Positions 51,790 to 61,164 of a stretch of 64,000 nt of DNA are shown here, piece by piece. Source of the DNA: Metapseudomonas otitidis (lineage in GTDB: Bacteria > Pseudomonadota > Gammaproteobacteria > Pseudomonadales > Pseudomonadaceae). The notes below the pieces were generated by a model, which saw only the letters and a program-made list of their open reading frames with translations, did no database searches and was not told the DNA's origin. The position numbers were made by a program, and so were the translations under genes. Each line of letters opens with the position of its first letter. Positions within the stretch are counted from its first letter, which is position 1. The stretch lies in contig NZ_FOJP01000018.1 of the NCBI RefSeq assembly GCF_900111835.1, positions 1 to 64,000 on the forward strand, given 5' to 3'.

Positions 51790-54700
51790 GAAACCGCGGG
51801 CAGGTGTCCGTTCCACTGGTTGCCATGCTCCTCACGGCGCTGGCCGGCCTGCTGGTGACTGGCCTGCTGGCGGGGTTGCTGGAGCGCGCCAACCAGGATC
51901 GTCTGCACGAGGCCCTGCATGACGTCACCGAGCGTGCCGCAGATGGCGTTGTGAAGCGCCTGGAGCTTTACCAGTACGGTTTGCGTGGGGCTCGGGGCAG
52001 CCTGCTGACCGCTGGGGAGTGGGGCATGACGCGGGAGATCTTCCAGCGCTATGCCCGCTCCCGCGATATCGCCAAAGAGTTTCCGGGTGCGCGGGGCTTC
52101 GGGTTGATCCGCCGTGTGCCACAGGCCGAGCTGGCCGGTTTCCTGGTCAAGGCGCGGGCTGACGGGCCGGCGGATTTCGACATCCATGAGCTGACGGACC
52201 ACCCGGGCGAGCACTTCATCATCCAGTACATCGAGCCCCTGGCAGGCAACGAGCCCGCCATTGGCTTGGACATCGCCTCCGAGCGCAACCGCCGTGAAGC
52301 GGCCCTGTCGGCGATGCGCAGTGGTGAGGTGCGGCTGACGGCACCGATCACCCTGGTGCAGTCCCTGGGCAAGCCGCGCCAGTCGTTCCTGATCCTGATG
52401 CCGATCTACCGCAGCGGAGTGGTGCCGGCGACCGAGGCTGAGCGGGAGCGTCAGGCCCTGGGCTGGAGCTATTCGCCGCTGATCACCGAGCAGGTGCTGC
52501 AGGGGCTGGAGGTGGTGGACGAGACGATGCGCCTGCGCCTGCGGGACATCACCGAGGATTCGGACGAGCCGCTGTTTTACGAGAGCGCGCCGGATTCGGC
52601 CGAGGCGCCGGAAATCCACCAAGAGAAGGTCCTGCGGGATCTCTACGGCCGTCGCTGGGAGATCGAACTGGCTGCGCTGCCGGCGTTTGCCGAGCGTCTG
52701 GCGCTGCCGCCTCCGGCGATGGTGTGGGTGGCAGGGACAGGGCTGAGCCTGCTGCTGGCGGCGTTGCTGGGGGCGAGCCTGATGAGCCGCCGACGCAAGC
52801 ACCAGGTGCTGGCGGAGCAGGCGCGGCTGGCGGCCATCGTCGAGAACTCGGCCGATGGCATCGTCGGCCAGACCCTGGGTGGCGTGATCACCAGTTGGAA
52901 CCAGGGGGCCGAGGCGATCCTCGGTTACAGCGCCGAGCAGGCCATCGGCCAGGACCTGGCCGGGCTGGTGGTCCCGGAGCGCGGCCACGAGCAGGAAGAG
53001 ACATTGCTGCGCCAGGCGCTGGCCGGGGAACGCATCAGCCTCTACGAGACCCGCTACCGGCGCCAGGACGGCAGCCTGGTGCATGTGGCCCTGTCGATCG
53101 CGCCGATCCTGGATGGCCTGGGCCGGGTGGTGGGCATTTCGCGCACGGTGCGTGACATCACGGCGCAGAAGCAGGCAGAGGCGCGCATCCTCGAGCTCAA
53201 TGCCAGCCTGGAGACCCAGGTGGCCGAGCGCACGGCCCAGCTGTTGCGCACCAATGTGCTGCTGGACGGCGTGCTGACCGCGGCCACCGAGGTGTCGATC
53301 ATCGCCACTGACCCGGACGGGCTGATCCGGGTGTTCAACCGCGGTGCCGAGCGCTTGCTAGGGTACTCGGCCGAGGAACTGGTGGGGCGCCAGACGCCGG
53401 CGCTGCTGCATGTGACCGAAGAGGTGGTGGCCCGTGGCCGGGAGCTTTCCGCCTATTACGACAAGCCGGTGCAGGGGTTCCGGGTGTTCGTCCAGGTGCC
53501 TGAGCTGGAAGGTTCCGAGGCACGTGAGTGGACCTATGTGCGCAAGGATGGCAGCCGCTTCCCGGTGACCCTGGTGGTGACCGCGATGCGCGATGAGCAG
53601 GGGCGCATCACCGGCTACCTGGGCATTTCCCTCGACATCACCGAGCGCAAGGCCACCGAGCGGCGCCTGGCGGAGAGCCTGGCGAACACCCGTGCTGTGC
53701 TGGATACGGCGGTGAACCCGGTGATCACCTTCGATGGCGAGGGGCGCATCCAGACCTTCAACCCGGCGGGTGGCGTGGTGTTCGGGGTATCGCCCGAGCA
53801 TATGGTCGGGCGCTCCATCGAGGACCTGATCGAGCCCGTGTCCCTGGAGCGCTTCCACGAACTGCTCACGGGCTACGAGCAGCCGGTGGAGGGGCTGGGG
53901 CCCAGCGGGATGGAGCTGTGGGGGCGGCGCAGTGACGACAGCGCCTTCCCCATGCAGGTCACCCTGGCACCGATGCTGGTGGGTGGCGAGCAGCGCATGG
54001 TCTGCGTGGTGACCGACCTCAGCGAGCAGCATCGCCAGCGCAAGGAGCTGGTGGCCACCCGCGACCAGCTGCTGCTGGCCTCGGAGGTGGCGGGCTTGGG
54101 CATCTGGTCGTGGTTCCTGGAAGACAACCGGCTGCACTGGAACGACCGCATGTTCGAGCTGTATGGACAGCCGCGCAGCCTGCGGGAACAAGGCCTCACG
54201 TTCGACCATTGGCGCCAGCGTGTGCACCCGGACGACATGGACCGGGTGGTGGCGCAGTTGCAAGGGGCCATCGCCGGGACCGCCGTCTATGACCCGATCT
54301 TCCGCATCGTGCGGCCGGACGGGCAGGTACGTTACATCCAGGCGGCGGCTCAGATCGAACGGGACTCCCTGGGCCGGCCCACCCGGGTGACCGGGATCAA
54401 CCTCGACATCACCGCCCAGCGCGAACTGGAGTCGCGCCTGCGTGATGCGCGTGACAAGGCGGATGCGGCCAGCGCGGCGAAGAGCTTCTTCCTCGCCAAC
54501 ATGAGCCATGAAATCCGCACGCCGATGAATGCGGTGCTGGGCATGCTGCACCTGGTGCAGGGCACCGGGCTGGACAACCGCCAGCTGGACTACGTGCTCA
54601 AGGCGCAGACAGCGGCGCGCTCGTTGCTGGGGCTGCTCAACGACATTCTCGATTACTCGAAGATCGAAGCCGGCAAGCTGCAGCTCGATCCGCACCCGTT

Positions 54701-56693
54701 CGAGCTGGAGTCGCTGATGCGCGACCTGGCAGTGGTGCTGGCGGGCAACCAGGGCGACAAGGATGTAGAGGTGATGTTCGACCTCGACGCCAACCTGCCG
54801 CTGCACCTGGTGGGGGACAGCTTCCGCCTGCAGCAGGTGCTGATCAACCTGGGTGGCAATGCCCTGAAGTTCACCAGCCGTGGCCAGGTGGTGGTGGCCT
54901 TCCGTCAACTGGCCTGCGACGACACCTCGGTGTTGCTGCAGGTATCGATCAGCGACACCGGCATCGGCATCAGCCCGGAGCAGCTGGAGCGGATCTTCGA
55001 TGGCTTCACCCAGGCAGAGGCGTCCACCACGCGGCGCTTCGGCGGCACCGGGCTGGGCCTGGTGATCTGCAAGCGCCTGGTGGAGCTGATGGGGGCCGAG
55101 CTGAAGGTGGAAAGCCGGCCGGGAGAAGGCAGCCGCTTCTGGTTCGATGTGCGGCTGGGCATCAGCGAACCGGTCGCCGCCCTGCGCAGCGAGTGCCCGT
55201 GCGTGGATGCGCCGCTGCACCTGCTGGTGGTGGACGACAACCCGGTGGCGGGGGAGGTGCTGCTGCGCACGCTGCTGTCCCTGGGCTGGCGCAGTGAATA
55301 CGTGATGTCGGGCGAGGCGGCCGTCTCGGCGGTGCAGCAGGCGGCGCGGCGGGGCGACCCCTTCGATCTGGTGTTGATGGACTGGCGCATGCCGGGGCTG
55401 GACGGGCTGGCCAGCAGCCGTGCCCTGGCGGCACTGGGGGCTGCAGCACCCCGGGTGGTGATGATCACCGCCCACGGCAGCGAGGTGCTGGCGGACCAGC
55501 AACAGAAGGGGCGAGCACCGTTTGCGGCGTTCCTCACCAAGCCGGTGACGCCCCAGCAGTTGGCCACTGCCGTGCAACGGGCGATCTGGGGCGAGGAGGG
55601 GGCGGTGGGCCAGCCTACCGCCGGTGTAGCGCGGGTCCGGCACCTCGCCGGGTTGTGCCTGCTGGTGGTGGAGGACAACGCGCTGAACCGCCAGGTGGCC
55701 TCAGAGCTGCTGATGGGCGAGGGCGCGGAAGTGATCCTGGCCGAGGGCGGCCTGGAGGGCGTGCAGACGGTGCTGGCGGAGCCGGAGCGTTTCGATGCGG
55801 TGCTGATGGACATCCAGATGCCGGACATCGATGGCCTGGAGGCGTCCCGGCGCATCCGCCTGGATGAACGGTGCCGCACCCTGCCGATCATCGCCATGAC
55901 CGCCAATGCCTCGGAGCAGGACCGGCGCACCTGCCTGGAGGCGGGGATGAACGATCACGTCGGCAAGCCCGTGGACATCCAGCAACTGACCCGGGTGCTG
56001 CTGTTCTGGACCGGTGGGGCTACCCCGGCCCTGCCGGAGCCTCCGCCCCCCCGTGCCGAACCGGGTGCGCAGGTGTTGCTGGAGCCGCCGGCGTCGATCC
56101 TGTCGCGTTTTGCCGACAACCTGCCATTGCTGCAGACGGTGCTGGTCAGCTTCCGCGAGGAGACCGAGCGTCAGCTGGAGCAGTTGCAGCAGGCCCGTGA
56201 CGATGGCGACCTGCGCGGTGTGCTGGCGGCCTTGCATGGCATCAAGGGCAGTACCGGGACGATGGGGGCCAGGGCGCTTTCACACCTGGCCATGGAGCTG
56301 GAGAACCGGGGCCGTGGATTGACCCCGGATACGGCTGCTCCCTTCCTCGAAGACCCGAGCTGGCTGCTGCAGATGCGTGCGCTGCTGGTGGAGAGCAACC
56401 GGCAACTGCTTGAGCAATTCCAGGTGGATGCGTCGACTGGCCAGGGGCAGGAGCCCTTGCCGGCGCTGGAGGAGGGCGCCTGGCGTGAGGCGCTGCAGCA
56501 GACGCTGGAGCTGCTGGCCAGCGGATCGATCCAGGCGCTGGACCGCGCGCGGGAGCTTAAAGGGCGTGCTCCGGACAGCCTGCGGGAGGCGGCAGCGGCC
56601 TTTGCCGCGCGGGTGGAGCGTCTGGACTTCCAGGGCGCCCAGGCCTTGGCCCGTGACCTGTTGCCCAGTGATGCGGCGTCTTCGCCGGACTGA
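51786..56693 (+). CDS. CHASE-PAS4 hybrid sensor kinase with two receivers and Hpt
   Basis: 1635 residues, GTG start in a GTGA overlap with the REC-GGDEF-EAL gene. TM1 (about 9-31), periplasmic CHASE domain (about 60-300), TM2 (about 311-333), four PAS domains (about 340-460, 495-620, 632-750, 765-880), HisKA with His908 (NMSHEIRTPMNAVLG), HATPase (about 1005-1125; N-box NLGGNALKF, DTGIGI, GGTGLGL), receiver 1 with Asp1199, receiver 2 with Asp1342, and Hpt with His1484 (HGIKGSTGTMGA). A complete His-Asp-His relay is therefore on one chain. The Hpt can hand phosphate to the coupled response regulator and so control c-di-GMP. The CHASE ligand is unknown. Confidence 0.93.
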   Translation: MRNRGQVSVPLVAMLLTALAGLLVTGLLAGLLERANQDRLHEALHDVTERAADGVVKRLELYQYGLRGARGSLLTAGEWGMTREIFQRYARSRDIAKEFPGARGFGLIRRVPQAELAGFLVKARADGPADFDIHELTDHPGEHFIIQYIEPLAGNEPAIGLDIASERNRREAALSAMRSGEVRLTAPITLVQSLGKPRQSFLILMPIYRSGVVPATEAERERQALGWSYSPLITEQVLQGLEVVDETMRLRLRDITEDSDEPLFYESAPDSAEAPEIHQEKVLRDLYGRRWEIELAALPAFAERLALPPPAMVWVAGTGLSLLLAALLGASLMSRRRKHQVLAEQARLAAIVENSADGIVGQTLGGVITSWNQGAEAILGYSAEQAIGQDLAGLVVPERGHEQEETLLRQALAGERISLYETRYRRQDGSLVHVALSIAPILDGLGRVVGISRTVRDITAQKQAEARILELNASLETQVAERTAQLLRTNVLLDGVLTAATEVSIIATDPDGLIRVFNRGAERLLGYSAEELVGRQTPALLHVTEEVVARGRELSAYYDKPVQGFRVFVQVPELEGSEAREWTYVRKDGSRFPVTLVVTAMRDEQGRITGYLGISLDITERKATERRLAESLANTRAVLDTAVNPVITFDGEGRIQTFNPAGGVVFGVSPEHMVGRSIEDLIEPVSLERFHELLTGYEQPVEGLGPSGMELWGRRSDDSAFPMQVTLAPMLVGGEQRMVCVVTDLSEQHRQRKELVATRDQLLLASEVAGLGIWSWFLEDNRLHWNDRMFELYGQPRSLREQGLTFDHWRQRVHPDDMDRVVAQLQGAIAGTAVYDPIFRIVRPDGQVRYIQAAAQIERDSLGRPTRVTGINLDITAQRELESRLRDARDKADAASAAKSFFLANMSHEIRTPMNAVLGMLHLVQGTGLDNRQLDYVLKAQTAARSLLGLLNDILDYSKIEAGKLQLDPHPFELESLMRDLAVVLAGNQGDKDVEVMFDLDANLPLHLVGDSFRLQQVLINLGGNALKFTSRGQVVVAFRQLACDDTSVLLQVSISDTGIGISPEQLERIFDGFTQAEASTTRRFGGTGLGLVICKRLVELMGAELKVESRPGEGSRFWFDVRLGISEPVAALRSECPCVDAPLHLLVVDDNPVAGEVLLRTLLSLGWRSEYVMSGEAAVSAVQQAARRGDPFDLVLMDWRMPGLDGLASSRALAALGAAAPRVVMITAHGSEVLADQQQKGRAPFAAFLTKPVTPQQLATAVQRAIWGEEGAVGQPTAGVARVRHLAGLCLLVVEDNALNRQVASELLMGEGAEVILAEGGLEGVQTVLAEPERFDAVLMDIQMPDIDGLEASRRIRLDERCRTLPIIAMTANASEQDRRTCLEAGMNDHVGKPVDIQQLTRVLLFWTGGATPALPEPPPPRAEPGAQVLLEPPASILSRFADNLPLLQTVLVSFREETERQLEQLQQARDDGDLRGVLAALHGIKGSTGTMGARALSHLAMELENRGRGLTPDTAAPFLEDPSWLLQMRALLVESNRQLLEQFQVDASTGQGQEPLPALEEGAWREALQQTLELLASGSIQALDRARELKGRAPDSLREAAAAFAARVERLDFQGAQALARDLLPSDAASSPD

Positions 56694-56794
56694 AGGGTAT
56701 CGGGCCTGATACCGAATTCTTCCCGGCGCTGCGGAACTGGCGGGCGCCGGCTCGCTCAAATCGGCACTTCAACCACTGCCGAGGTGTGAGCAGC

Positions 56795-57088
56795 ATGCGT
56801 CTTCCCTTCAAGCCCTTCCTGGCCCTTCTGATGGTTCTGCCGTTGACCGCCTGCCTGGACAAGCAGGTGGACCAGACGGCGTTGTGCACCTTTACCTCCG
56901 ACGCCGATGCACGGCTGTGCAAGGAAGGCGAGCTGGCCTGGTTCAAGCCGGCCCGCTGGGGCAACGAGCAGTTGCCGTTGAGCGTGGCGGCGGCCTATTG
57001 CGACTTCAACCATCCGGTGATGCACAACAACGCGGGGGTGATCTGCGTGTTCACCGAGAAGCGCCTGCGGCTGGTCAACGGCCAGTAA
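56795..57088 (+). CDS. Small lipoprotein of unknown function
   Basis: 97 residues from the ATG. A short signal sequence ends in a lipobox LTAC (Cys near residue 20). After it the mature part of about 77 residues contains several Cys (LCTF, RLCKEG, YCDF, VICVF), possibly forming disulfides in the periplasm. No motif of known function is recognised. A GTG three codons upstream is an alternative. It lies downstream of the large kinase with a 101-bp gap, so it probably has its own promoter. Confidence 0.65.
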   Translation: MRLPFKPFLALLMVLPLTACLDKQVDQTALCTFTSDADARLCKEGELAWFKPARWGNEQLPLSVAAAYCDFNHPVMHNNAGVICVFTEKRLRLVNGQ

Positions 57089-57137
57089 GGCGGGGGCGGG
57101 CGAGGCGGGAGTATTCCGCCCTGGTCAGCAGGTGCAA

Positions 57138-57171
57138 ATAAAAAAGGCCCCGGTATCGCTACCGGGGCCTT
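57138..57171 (-). terminator. Rho-independent terminator of aceA
   Basis: AAGGCCCCGGTA-TCGC-TACCGGGGCCTT is a perfect 12-bp stem with a 4-base loop, followed on the minus strand by a T-run. It may also serve the convergent lipoprotein gene. Confidence 0.92.
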
Positions 57172-57216
57172 GAGGCATCCGGCTGGGCCCGAGGGCCCGC
57201 CGGTGAACAGTTCCTA

Positions 57217-58812
57217 TTAGTGGAACTGGTTCATGGTGTTGTCTTTACCGCTTGCCTTCAGAGCCGCTTCGCCAGCGAAGTACTCCTTGTGGTTGTCGCC
57301 GATGTCGGAGCCAGCCATGTTCTGGTGCTTGACGCAGGCGATGCCTTGGCGCAGTTCCTGACGCTGAACACCCTTCACGTAGGCCAGCATGCCCTCGTCG
57401 GCGAAGTAGCCTTTGGCCAGGTTGTCGGTGGACAGGGCCGCAGTGTGGTAGGTCGGCAGGGTGATCAGGTGGTGGAAGATGCCGGCGTGGGCGGAACCGT
57501 CACGCTGGAAGGTACGGATCTTCTCGTCTGCAACCTGGGCCAGTTCGGTCTCGTCGTACTCGACGCTCATCAGCTTGGCGCGGTCGTAGGCGGAAACGTC
57601 CTTGCCTTCGGCGACGAACGCGTCGAACACCTGCTGGCGGAAGTTCAGGGTCCAGTTGAAGGACGGGCTGTTGTTGTAGACCAGCTTGGCGTTCGGGATG
57701 ACCTGACGGATGCGGTCAACCATGCCCTTGATCTGGCCAACGTGCGGCTTCTCGGTTTCGATCCACAGCAGGTCGGCGCCGTTCTGCAGGCTGGTGATGC
57801 AGTCCAGTACGCAGCGGTCTTCGCCGGTGCCCTGACGGAACTGGAACAGGTTGGACGGCAGGCGCTTGGGACGCAGCAGCTTGCCTTCGCGGTTGATCAC
57901 GACGTCGCCGTTCTTCAGTTCGGCAGCGGAGATCTCTTCGCAGTCCAGGAAGGAGTTGTACTGGTCGCCCAGGTCGCCCGGCTGCTTGGTCACGGCGATC
58001 TGCTTGGTCAGGCCGGCACCCAGGGAGTCGGTACGGGCAACGATCACGCCGTCGTCCACACCCAGCTCGAGGAACGCGTAGCGAACGGCGTTGATCTTGG
58101 CGAGGAAGTCTTCGTGGGGAACGGTCACTTTGCCGTCCTGGTGGCCGCACTGCTTCTCGTCGGAAACCTGGTTCTCGATCTGGATGCAGCAGGCACCGGC
58201 TTCGATCATCTTCTTGGCCAGCAGGTAGGTGGCTTCCGGGTTACCGAAGCCAGCGTCGATGTCGGCGATGATCGGGACGACGTGGGTTTCGTAGCCGTCG
58301 ATCTGGGCCTGTACTTCGGCTTCCTTGGCCTTGTCACCGGCGGCGCGGGCAGCGTCCAGGGCGGTGAACAGCAGGTCCAGTTCGCGGGCGTCAGCCTGGC
58401 GCAGGAAGGTGTACAGCTCTTCGATCAGGCCGGCGACAGCGGTCTTCTCGTGCATGGACTGGTCGGGCAGCGGACCGAAGTCGGAACGCAGGGCGGCAAC
58501 CATCCAGCCGGACAGGTAGAGGTAGCGCTTGTTGGTGGTCTTCAGGTGCTTCTTGATGGAGATCAGCTTCTGCTGACCGATGAAGCCGTGCCAGCAGCCC
58601 AGGGACTGGGTGTAGACGGAGGAGTCGGCATCGTACTCGGCCATGTCCTTGCGCATGATGGCCGCGGTGTACTTGGCGATGTCCAGACCGGTCTTGAAGC
58701 GGTTCTGCACACGCATGCGAGCTGCGTACTCGGGGTTGATCGCGCTCCAGCTGCTGCCGTACTTCTCTTTCAGCGCGGCAACGGCTTTGATCTCGTTCTG
58801 ATATGCGGACAT
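57217..58812 (-). CDS. aceA: Isocitrate lyase
   Basis: 531 residues, the length of the Pseudomonas enzyme. It cleaves isocitrate to glyoxylate and succinate, the first step of the glyoxylate shunt needed on acetate and fatty acids. The catalytic Cys222 lies in KQCGH (a variant of the KKCGH signature), and substrate/metal residues occur in PIIADIDAGFG and IENQVSDEKQ. The ATG at 58812 has AAGGA upstream; an in-frame extension to 58890 lacks a start signal. The promoter and an RpiR-type operator lie about 380-450 bp upstream, leaving a long leader. This fits with the thiolase, AtoE and acyl-CoA synthetase genes elsewhere in the window. Confidence 0.97.
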   Translation of the reverse strand: MSAYQNEIKAVAALKEKYGSSWSAINPEYAARMRVQNRFKTGLDIAKYTAAIMRKDMAEYDADSSVYTQSLGCWHGFIGQQKLISIKKHLKTTNKRYLYLSGWMVAALRSDFGPLPDQSMHEKTAVAGLIEELYTFLRQADARELDLLFTALDAARAAGDKAKEAEVQAQIDGYETHVVPIIADIDAGFGNPEATYLLAKKMIEAGACCIQIENQVSDEKQCGHQDGKVTVPHEDFLAKINAVRYAFLELGVDDGVIVARTDSLGAGLTKQIAVTKQPGDLGDQYNSFLDCEEISAAELKNGDVVINREGKLLRPKRLPSNLFQFRQGTGEDRCVLDCITSLQNGADLLWIETEKPHVGQIKGMVDRIRQVIPNAKLVYNNSPSFNWTLNFRQQVFDAFVAEGKDVSAYDRAKLMSVEYDETELAQVADEKIRTFQRDGSAHAGIFHHLITLPTYHTAALSTDNLAKGYFADEGMLAYVKGVQRQELRQGIACVKHQNMAGSDIGDNHKEYFAGEAALKASGKDNTMNQFH

Positions 58813-59194
58813 GGTCAATCCTTCAAATGTGTATGGTTGAGCACCAACTTCCCCGTGCAAGGACCTGGACGGCCATGGCGGGTTGCTCACCGCAGTACGC
58901 TGAGAATGTGACCAGAGCGAGTGTGAACTCGGAGGGAGGGGTTGAGACGAACGGTGCAGGCGGCTTCGGTGATCGCTACCCGTGGCGCTTTCGGCTCGTG
59001 GATGCCTTGACGCACGAATAGGGGTGAAGTTTCGTCTGCCAGTTTCGCGGTGCTTCCCCGTCCCTCAGGACAACCTCGTTCCAGTCGCAACCTCGTCGCA
59101 CTGCCTTTTGGGCTACACAACACGGGTCGGCTCGTTGGTCTGGAGCACGGCCCGGAGGCCCGTTTCAGGGCCCCTGGTTAGCGGGAGCGGGGCC
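58813..59194 (-). other. Long aceA leader, about 380 nt
   Basis: If transcription starts just downstream of the -10 at 59195-59200, the mRNA leader is unusually long. I see no conserved riboswitch pattern and no convincing ORF. It may contain a second promoter nearer to aceA. Confidence 0.4.
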
Positions 59195-59259
59195 ATCATG
59201 CGCCTCAAACAAGTGTTCGTCAAACGTTTTTGTAGTGTTTTTTTGTGACTACTACAAAA
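59195..59259 (-). promoter_or_regulatory. aceA promoter with RpiR-family (RccR/HexR-like) operator
   Basis: On the minus strand TTGACG (59218-59223), a 17-bp spacer and CATGAT (59195-59200) make a good sigma-70 promoter pointing to aceA. Just upstream lies a perfect inverted repeat TTTTGTAGT-N14-ACTACAAAA (59228-59259), overlapping a shorter TTTTGT-N7-ACAAAA. Such TGTAGT/ACTACA and TTGT/ACAA half-sites resemble those of RccR and HexR, RpiR-type regulators of Pseudomonas central carbon genes including the glyoxylate shunt. Confidence 0.6.
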
Positions 59260-59294
59260 GTCGTGTGTGCGACTGGATGGTCAGTTGGGGGGGC

Positions 59295-60104
59295 TCAGTC
59301 GAGGCTGTCGACCTTCAGGCGCAGGGTCATGTTTTCGCTGCCCTGGGTGGTCTGGCGGTGCAGGAAACCACTGTTGTCGCTCTGGCTGGATTCGTTGACG
59401 CCGCCGACGGTGATCCATTCGCCGAGCCGGCCGCTGACGCGGGTATCGGTGCTCTGGATATCGATGGCGCCCGGCTGGGATTGGCTGAGGCGGTCGCGGT
59501 TGCTGCTGAGGCTGACGTGCACGGTCTGCCCGGTGACGCTGGCGGTGACGTAGAAGCCGCGGGTGACGTTGCGGTATTCGGTGTTGGTGTAGACCTGCCC
59601 ATAGGGCCCGGTGCTGGCGCTGGTGATGGGCACGCTCTGGCCGACCTGGATGAGGGCGGGGTAGCCCTCGGTGGCCTGGACCTGCTGGACGCCGCCGCCC
59701 CGGCTGTCGGTGCTGCGGCGGATGATGCGCACCTGGTCGCGGCCGTTGACTTCGCCACGGCCGGCCTGGACGTCGACGCCGCCGACGCTGGCCGAGCCGT
59801 TGACGCTGTAGCCCCGGTCGTCCTGGTAGTTGCTGTCGCTGGTGTCCACCGAGATCAGCAGGCGGCGCGGGGCGGTGTCGAGCTTGTCGAGCACGCCGCG
59901 CAGTTCCTGGATCTTCTGCGGGGAGGCATTGACGATCAGCTGGTTGCCGTAGGCGCTGACCCGGCCTTCGTTGCCGATCACCGACTGCACCACCGGCATC
60001 ACGTCCTCGGCGGTGCGGTAGTTGAGCGGGATGACTTCAGTGGCGGCCTGCAGGGGCAGGCTCAGGGCCAGGCAAAGGGCGGCGAGCAGGGCGCGTGGCG
60101 TCAT
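59295..60104 (-). CDS. Stand-alone secretin N-domain protein
   Basis: 269 residues with a signal peptide (ending LPLQA, about residue 21). Residues about 23-95 match a secretin N-domain (NolW/STN-like: VIPLNYRTAEDVMPVVQ, VSAYGNQLIVNASPQKIQEL). The remainder (about 96-269) is beta-rich with no secretin pore motif, so this is not a full secretin channel. It may bind a secretin or another envelope complex. It overlaps the upstream PLD-like gene by 4 bp as the last gene of the roxA operon. Confidence 0.75.
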   Translation of the reverse strand: MTPRALLAALCLALSLPLQAATEVIPLNYRTAEDVMPVVQSVIGNEGRVSAYGNQLIVNASPQKIQELRGVLDKLDTAPRRLLISVDTSDSNYQDDRGYSVNGSASVGGVDVQAGRGEVNGRDQVRIIRRSTDSRGGGVQQVQATEGYPALIQVGQSVPITSASTGPYGQVYTNTEYRNVTRGFYVTASVTGQTVHVSLSSNRDRLSQSQPGAIDIQSTDTRVSGRLGEWITVGGVNESSQSDNSGFLHRQTTQGSENMTLRLKVDSLD

Positions 60105-60730
60105 AGCAGGAAACTCCGCAGGTCGGGGGCGCTGACGCTCTGGTCCCAGGCCTGGTCGAACTGGACCTGGCGCAGGCGGCAGCGGCCGGGGTCGTTGTAC
60201 AGGGCGTAGCCGGCGAAGCTGTCCAGCTCCGGGCGCATCAGCAGGCCACGGTCGTCCGCCAGCAGGTAGGCACACTCTTCGCTGGCGTGGTCCGGGTTGA
60301 GTCGGCGGATCTGGCTGTTGCTGGACAGGCGGCGCACGAGGTTGAGCAGGCGGTGGCCTTCCTTCACCGGGCGGGTCACGTCGCGGATCAGGATGCGCAG
60401 GCGGTTGCGCGGGTTGGCCAGGAGGAAGCGGGTGCAGGCCGTCTGGATGCTGCTGTGGTGATAGAGCCAGGCTTCCAGGTCGGGCGTGTAGAGGTTGAGG
60501 CTGCGCTGGGCCTGTTGCAGGAGCGCCAGGGCGTGAGGGCGGGCTTCCTCGGGTTTGGCGAAGCGCTGCAGGGCGTCGTGCTGGCCGAGCACGAAGGGAG
60601 CGGGTTCCCAGGGGGCGGGTTCGCGCAGGTCCGGAACCGGGTTATGGACATCGAAACGTCCCGGTGAATGGAATTCGATGGCAGGCAGTTCGGCCTCGAT
60701 CTCTTCGTTTTCCGGGACGTTCGATTCCAT
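60101..60730 (-). CDS. PLD-like domain protein (DUF7931-like)
   Basis: 209 residues, cytosolic. The body (about 55-205) resembles one phospholipase-D-like domain: ALALLQQAQRSLNLYTPDLE, RNRLRILIRD and SEECAYLLADDRGLLMRPE. No HxKxxxxD catalytic motif is visible, so it is probably not an active phospholipase or nuclease. Relatives are often mis-annotated as acetyltransferases because they follow a GNAT gene. GAGGT precedes the ATG. It lies 8 bp after the GNAT gene in the roxA operon. Confidence 0.65.
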   Translation of the reverse strand: MESNVPENEEIEAELPAIEFHSPGRFDVHNPVPDLREPAPWEPAPFVLGQHDALQRFAKPEEARPHALALLQQAQRSLNLYTPDLEAWLYHHSSIQTACTRFLLANPRNRLRILIRDVTRPVKEGHRLLNLVRRLSSNSQIRRLNPDHASEECAYLLADDRGLLMRPELDSFAGYALYNDPGRCRLRQVQFDQAWDQSVSAPDLRSFLL

Positions 60731-60738
60731 GGGGACCT

Positions 60739-61164
60739 CTATTGGCTGTCGCGCACCATATCCACGTGGGGGATGCCGGCTTCGATGAATTCCTCGCTGA
60801 CCACACGGAAGCCATGGCGCTCGTAGAACGGCGTGGCGTGGACCTGGGCCGAGAGCATCTGCTGCTTGAGGCCGCGGCGCTCCGCTTCGGCGATCACCGC
60901 TTCGAGCAGGCGATCACCGACATGCAGGCCGCGCCAATCCTTGAGGACCGAAACGCGACCGATGTGGCCGTCGGGCAACAGGCGCGCGGTGCCGATGGCG
61001 TACTCGTGCTCGAGGGCGAGGAAGTGCACGGCGTCGGCATCCTCGGCATCCCACTCCTGTTCAGGCGACACGGATTGCTCGGCGATGAAGACCGCCTCGC
61101 GGATGCGTCGCAAGTCAGCGTTGTCCTTCTGCCAGTCGGCGATTCGGACGTGAATCTCACTCAT
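60739..61164 (-). CDS. GNAT family N-acetyltransferase (ElaA/YjcF-like)
   Basis: 141 residues. A typical small GNAT: RIREAVFIAEQSVSPEQEWD (N-terminal strand-helix), GTARLLPDGHIGRVSVLKDWRGLHVGDRL (motif A with R-G-x-x-x-G) and HATPFYERHGFRVVSEEF (motif B). The substrate is unknown. The start overlaps the roxA stop by 8 bp, so it is translated together with the ribosomal oxygenase. Confidence 0.85.
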   Translation of the reverse strand: MSEIHVRIADWQKDNADLRRIREAVFIAEQSVSPEQEWDAEDADAVHFLALEHEYAIGTARLLPDGHIGRVSVLKDWRGLHVGDRLLEAVIAEAERRGLKQQMLSAQVHATPFYERHGFRVVSEEFIEAGIPHVDMVRDSQ

